From an uncultured Shinella sp. (GTDB lineage: Bacteria; Pseudomonadota; Alphaproteobacteria; Rhizobiales; Rhizobiaceae): a stretch of 9,434 nt of DNA. A model generated the notes under the pieces. That model ran no database searches, was not told the origin of the DNA, and saw only the letters and a program-made list of their open reading frames with translations. The stretch's first letter is position 1. Every line of letters begins with the position of its first letter. The DNA is taken from assembly GCA_946481465.1 (NCBI GenBank), contig CAMLOC010000085.1, positions 1 through 9,434 on the forward strand, read 5' to 3'. The position numbers and the translations under genes were made by a program. Below, piece after piece: positions 7,192-9,434 of this stretch.

Positions 7192-9076
7192 GTGGCAACG
7201 ACGACGAAGAAGACGGTTTCGGCCGACAGCAGCAATCTCCTCCAAACGCTGGTGAACCTCTGGCCCTATATGTGGCCTTCCGACCGGCCGGACCTGAAGA
7301 TGCGCGTCGTCTGGGCCTCGGTCTTCCTGCTCGCCTCCAAGGTCGTGCTGCTGCTGGTGCCCTATTTCTTCAAATGGGCGACGGATGCGCTGAACGGCAA
7401 GGCGGATGCCGTCTCGCTGCTGCCGGCCTTCCTTCTCGGCGCGGTCATGCTGGTCTTCGCCTATAACGGTGCACGCATCCTGCAGGCCGGGCTCAACCAG
7501 TTGCGCGACGCGCTCTTTGCCAGCGTCGGGCAATATGCCGTGCGCCAGCTCGCCTACCGCACCTTCGTGCACCTGCACCGCCTGTCGCTGCGCTTCCACC
7601 TGGAGCGGCGAACCGGCGGGCTTTCGCGCGTCATCGAGCGCGGCACCAAGGGCATCGAGACGATCGTGCGCTTCACGATCCTCAACAGCGTGCCGACCTT
7701 CATCGAATTCCTGCTCACCGCCGCCGTCTTCTGGTGGGGCTACGGGCTGCAATACCTGCTCGTGACCGCCGTCACCGTCTGGCTCTACATCTGGTTCACC
7801 GTGCGCGCGAGCGACTGGCGCATCTCGATCCGTCGGTCGATGAACGACAGCGACACCGAGGCCAACACCAAGGCGATCGACTCGCTGCTCAACTTCGAGA
7901 CGGTGAAATATTTCGGCAACGAGGAGATGGAGGCCCGCCGCTTCGACCAGTCGATGGAGCGCTACGAGAAGGCGGCGACGCAGGTCTGGACGTCGCTCGG
8001 CTGGCTGAACTTCGGCCAGGCGCTGATCTTCGGCGTCGGCATGGCGGTCATGATGGGAATGTCGGCGCTTGCCGTTCAGCGCGGCGAGCAGACGGTCGGC
8101 GACTTCGTCTTCATCAACGCCATGCTGATCCAGCTCGCCATCCCGCTCAATTTCATCGGCTTCGTCTATCGCGAGATCCGCCAGGGCCTGACGGATATCG
8201 AGCAGATGTTCGACCTGCTCGAGGTGGAGGAGGAGGTCAAGGACAAGCCCGGCGCCGCCGACCTCGTCGTCGCCGACGGCGCGATCTCCTTCAAGGACGT
8301 GCACTTCGCCTACGATCCGGCCCGTCCGATCCTCAAGGGCGTCTCCTTCGATGTGCCGGCCGGCAAGACCGTCGCCGTGGTCGGCCCGTCCGGCGCGGGC
8401 AAATCGACGCTCTCGCGGCTGCTCTATCGTTTCTACGACGTGCAGGAGGGCGCGATCACCATCGACGGGCAGGATGTGCGCGACGTCACGCAGAAGAGCC
8501 TGCGCGCGGTGATCGGCATGGTGCCGCAGGATACCGTGCTGTTCAACGACACCATCGCCTACAACATCCGCTACGGCCGGCCGGGCGCCAGCGACGCGGA
8601 GGTGACGGCCGCCGCCGAGGCGGCGCAGATCGGCCCCTTCATCCGCCACCTGCCGGAAGGGTTCAAGGCGATGGTGGGCGAGCGCGGGCTGAAACTCTCC
8701 GGCGGCGAGAAGCATCGCCCGCACCATCCTGAAAAGTCCGCCGATCCTCATCCTCGACGAGGCGACCTCCGCGCTGGATACCCGCACGGAGCAGGAGATC
8801 CAGGCGGCGCTCGACGTCGTGTCGAAGAACCGCACCACGCTGGTCATCGCCCACCGCCTCTCCACCGTCATCGCGGCGGACGAGATCATCGTGCTGAAGG
8901 ACGGCGGCATTGCCGAACGCGGCACCCATGGCGAGCTGATGCAGCGCGAGGACGGCCTCTACGCCTCCATGTGGAACCGCCAGCGCGAGGCCGTGCAGGC
9001 CGAGGAGCGGCTGAAGCAGGTGCGCGAGAGCGACGAGCTCGGCGTCATCGTGCGCGGCGTGCCGGCAGCGGAATAG
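7192..9076 (+). pseudogene. Atm1-type ABC exporter (permease-ATPase fusion), frameshifted
   Basis: A half-transporter of the Atm1/ABCB7/HMT group (heavy-metal, glutathione-thiol or Fe-S-related export), inner membrane, acting as a homodimer. From GTG 7192 the frame encodes a six-helix transmembrane domain (about 40-325). It carries group-specific stretches RTGGLSRVIERGTKGIE (140-156) and LNFETVKYFGNEE (233-245), then an ATPase domain with Walker A GPSGAGKST (398-406), Q-loop Gln446 and signature LSGGEK (502-507). Right after Lys507 the frame breaks. [10 protein letters not shown], Walker [14 protein letters not shown] and the H-loop VIAHRLST continue in the +2 frame (from 8714) to TAG 9074-9076. 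The expected QRVA between LSGGEK and IAR is missing, consistent with loss of 11 bp. Repaired, the protein would be about 631 residues, normal for the family. Unrepaired, translation runs to 9090 with a 125-residue Arg/His/Pro-rich tail and no Walker B, so ATPase activity should be lost. A sequencing or assembly error cannot be excluded. Confidence 0.88.
8695..8725 (+). other. Frameshift junction in the ABC signature motif
   Basis: Codons CTC TCC GGC GGC GAG AAG (8695-8712) encode LSGGEK in one frame; one leftover C (8713) then precedes ATC GCC CGC ACC (8714-8725), IART, in the next frame. Family sequence reads LSGGEKQRVAIART, so four codons are reduced to one base: minus 11 bp, which matches the observed change of frame. 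No homopolymer is present at the junction. Confidence 0.85.
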
Positions 9077-9082
9077 GAATTC

Positions 9083-9169
9083 GGCAGTAGGCGATAGGCA
9101 GTAGGGAAGGACGGGCGCGGCTGCCCCGCTTCCCTTCCCCCGAATTCCTGCTGCCGAACGCCTGCTGCC
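9083..9169. repeat. Inverted copies of a degenerate 7-bp repeat, large hairpin after the ABC gene
   Basis: The left arm 9083-9107 reads as heptamers GGCAGTA GGCGATA GGCAGTA GG; the right arm 9145-9169, on the opposite strand, reads GGCAGCA GGCGTTC GGCAGCA GG. The arms pair at 20 of 25 positions by hand count. Inner GGGAAGG (9104-9110) and CCTTCCC (9133-9139) extend the stem. GAATTC occurs beside each arm (9077-9082 and 9142-9147). Repeats of this GGCAGTAGG type are familiar from rhizobial spacers (recall, not searched). It begins 7 bp after the ABC stop and may act as a transcript end or an mRNA stabiliser; there is no good T-tract. Confidence 0.7.
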
Positions 9170-9190
9170 TAAAACATTGCCCCCATCGCC

Positions 9191-9218
9191 ATTTCACGCT
9201 AGGTCGATGGCGTGAAAT
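9191..9218. promoter_or_regulatory. Inverted repeat ATTTCACG-N12-CGTGAAAT upstream of psd, candidate operator
   Basis: Perfect 8-bp arms (9191-9198, 9211-9218) with a 12-bp spacer, ending 19 bases before the psd ATG. A second pair, CCATCG (9183-9188) and CGATGG (9205-9210), is interleaved. A weak promoter reading places TTGCCC (9177-9182) and TAGGTC (9200-9205) 17 bp apart, so the arms would flank the -10 element as a repressor site would. No specific regulator can be named. Confidence 0.45.
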
Positions 9219-9222
9219 CATC

Positions 9223-9227
9223 AGGAG
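9223..9227 (+). promoter_or_regulatory. Shine-Dalgarno of psd
   Basis: AGGAG lies 10 bases before ATG 9238. A nearer ATG at 9228 is in another frame and would give a sequence unlike any phosphatidylserine decarboxylase. Confidence 0.65.
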
Positions 9228-9237
9228 ATGTCGGAAG

Positions 9238-9434
9238 ATGAGTTTGGTCGATACGATACGCAGCACCCTGGTGCCGATCCATCGGGAGGGCTGGAAGTTC
9301 GTGGCCGGCTTCTTCGTTGTCTCGCTGCTGCTCGGTCTGGCCTGGGAACCGTTGATGTGGATCGGTTTCGTGCTGACGGCCTGGTGCGCCTATTTCTTCC
9401 GCGATCCCGAGCGCCTGACGCCGCAGGATGACGA
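9238..9434 (+). CDS. psd: Phosphatidylserine decarboxylase proenzyme, N-terminal part (cut by window edge)
   Basis: 65 complete codons of a protein starting [20 protein letters not shown], then two hydrophobic stretches ([16 protein letters not shown] at 22-37 and [16 protein letters not shown] at 40-55) and [12 protein letters not shown]. This is the N-terminus of the short (about 230-residue) alphaproteobacterial Psd, where FFRDPxR-P precedes the catalytic core. The enzyme decarboxylates phosphatidylserine to phosphatidylethanolamine at the inner membrane and matures by self-cleavage to a pyruvoyl form. The self-cleavage site and catalytic residues lie beyond the window, so activity cannot be judged. 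In characterised rhizobia pssA, which makes its substrate, follows psd; that would be expected next on the right. Separation from the broken ABC gene by a hairpin and an operator-like repeat suggests its own promoter. Confidence 0.9.
   Translation, partial: MSLVDTIRSTLVPIHREGWKFVAGFFVVSLLLGLAWEPLMWIGFVLTAWCAYFFRDPERLTPQDD

Noticed and set aside
7129..8925. 598-residue open frame on the - strand opposite the ABC gene
   Set aside because: It is a His/Asp/Arg-rich shadow without domain signatures; the + strand carries clear ABC motifs.
9228..9431. Open frame starting at ATG 9228, directly after AGGAG
   Set aside because: It overlaps the clear psd N-terminus in another frame and its translation has no recognisable features.

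Overview
The window reads as a high-GC chromosomal segment of a Rhizobiaceae alphaproteobacterium (Rhizobium/Ensifer/Shinella-like). This rests on protein flavour (an Atm1-type exporter followed by psd), strong GC3 bias, a CCCCGCAAGCGGGG-type palindromic intergenic repeat and GGCAGTAGG-type intergenic repeats. The genus is inference; no rRNA or other marker is present. There is no phage, transposon, CRISPR or tRNA.

Layout from left to right: (1) pip, proline iminopeptidase, + strand, 15-974. (2) A 106-bp spacer holding a palindromic repeat and two small hairpins, the second overlapping the ribosome binding site of cimA. (3) cimA, (R)-citramalate synthase, + strand, 1081-2697. (4) A spacer with a perfect 9-bp inverted repeat, then rarD, an EamA-family permease, + strand, 2808-3752. 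(5) A perfect 19-bp-stem terminator between convergent genes. (6) A LOG-family nucleotide phosphoribohydrolase on the - strand, 3894-4514, the only - strand gene. (7) Divergent from it, a 778-residue membrane-anchored, low-complexity protein with two Ig-like repeats, a duplicated helical module and a C-terminal LysM, + strand, 4674-7010, followed by a strong terminator. (8) An Atm1-type ABC half-transporter, + strand, 7192-9076, with a GTG start and a good Shine-Dalgarno. It is broken by a frameshift inside the ABC signature motif, best explained by loss of 11 bp. (9) A hairpin-forming spacer of degenerate 7-bp repeats, an inverted repeat that could be an operator, and the first 65 codons of psd (phosphatidylserine decarboxylase), running off the right edge.

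Functionally this is mostly housekeeping: peptide turnover, threonine-independent isoleucine precursor synthesis, permease, nucleotide salvage or cytokinin-type activation, envelope structure, Fe-S/thiol export and phosphatidylethanolamine synthesis. No dedicated multi-gene novel system is visible. The most notable items are the disrupted Atm1-type gene, the unusual internally duplicated LysM protein, and several well-formed palindromes in the spacers.
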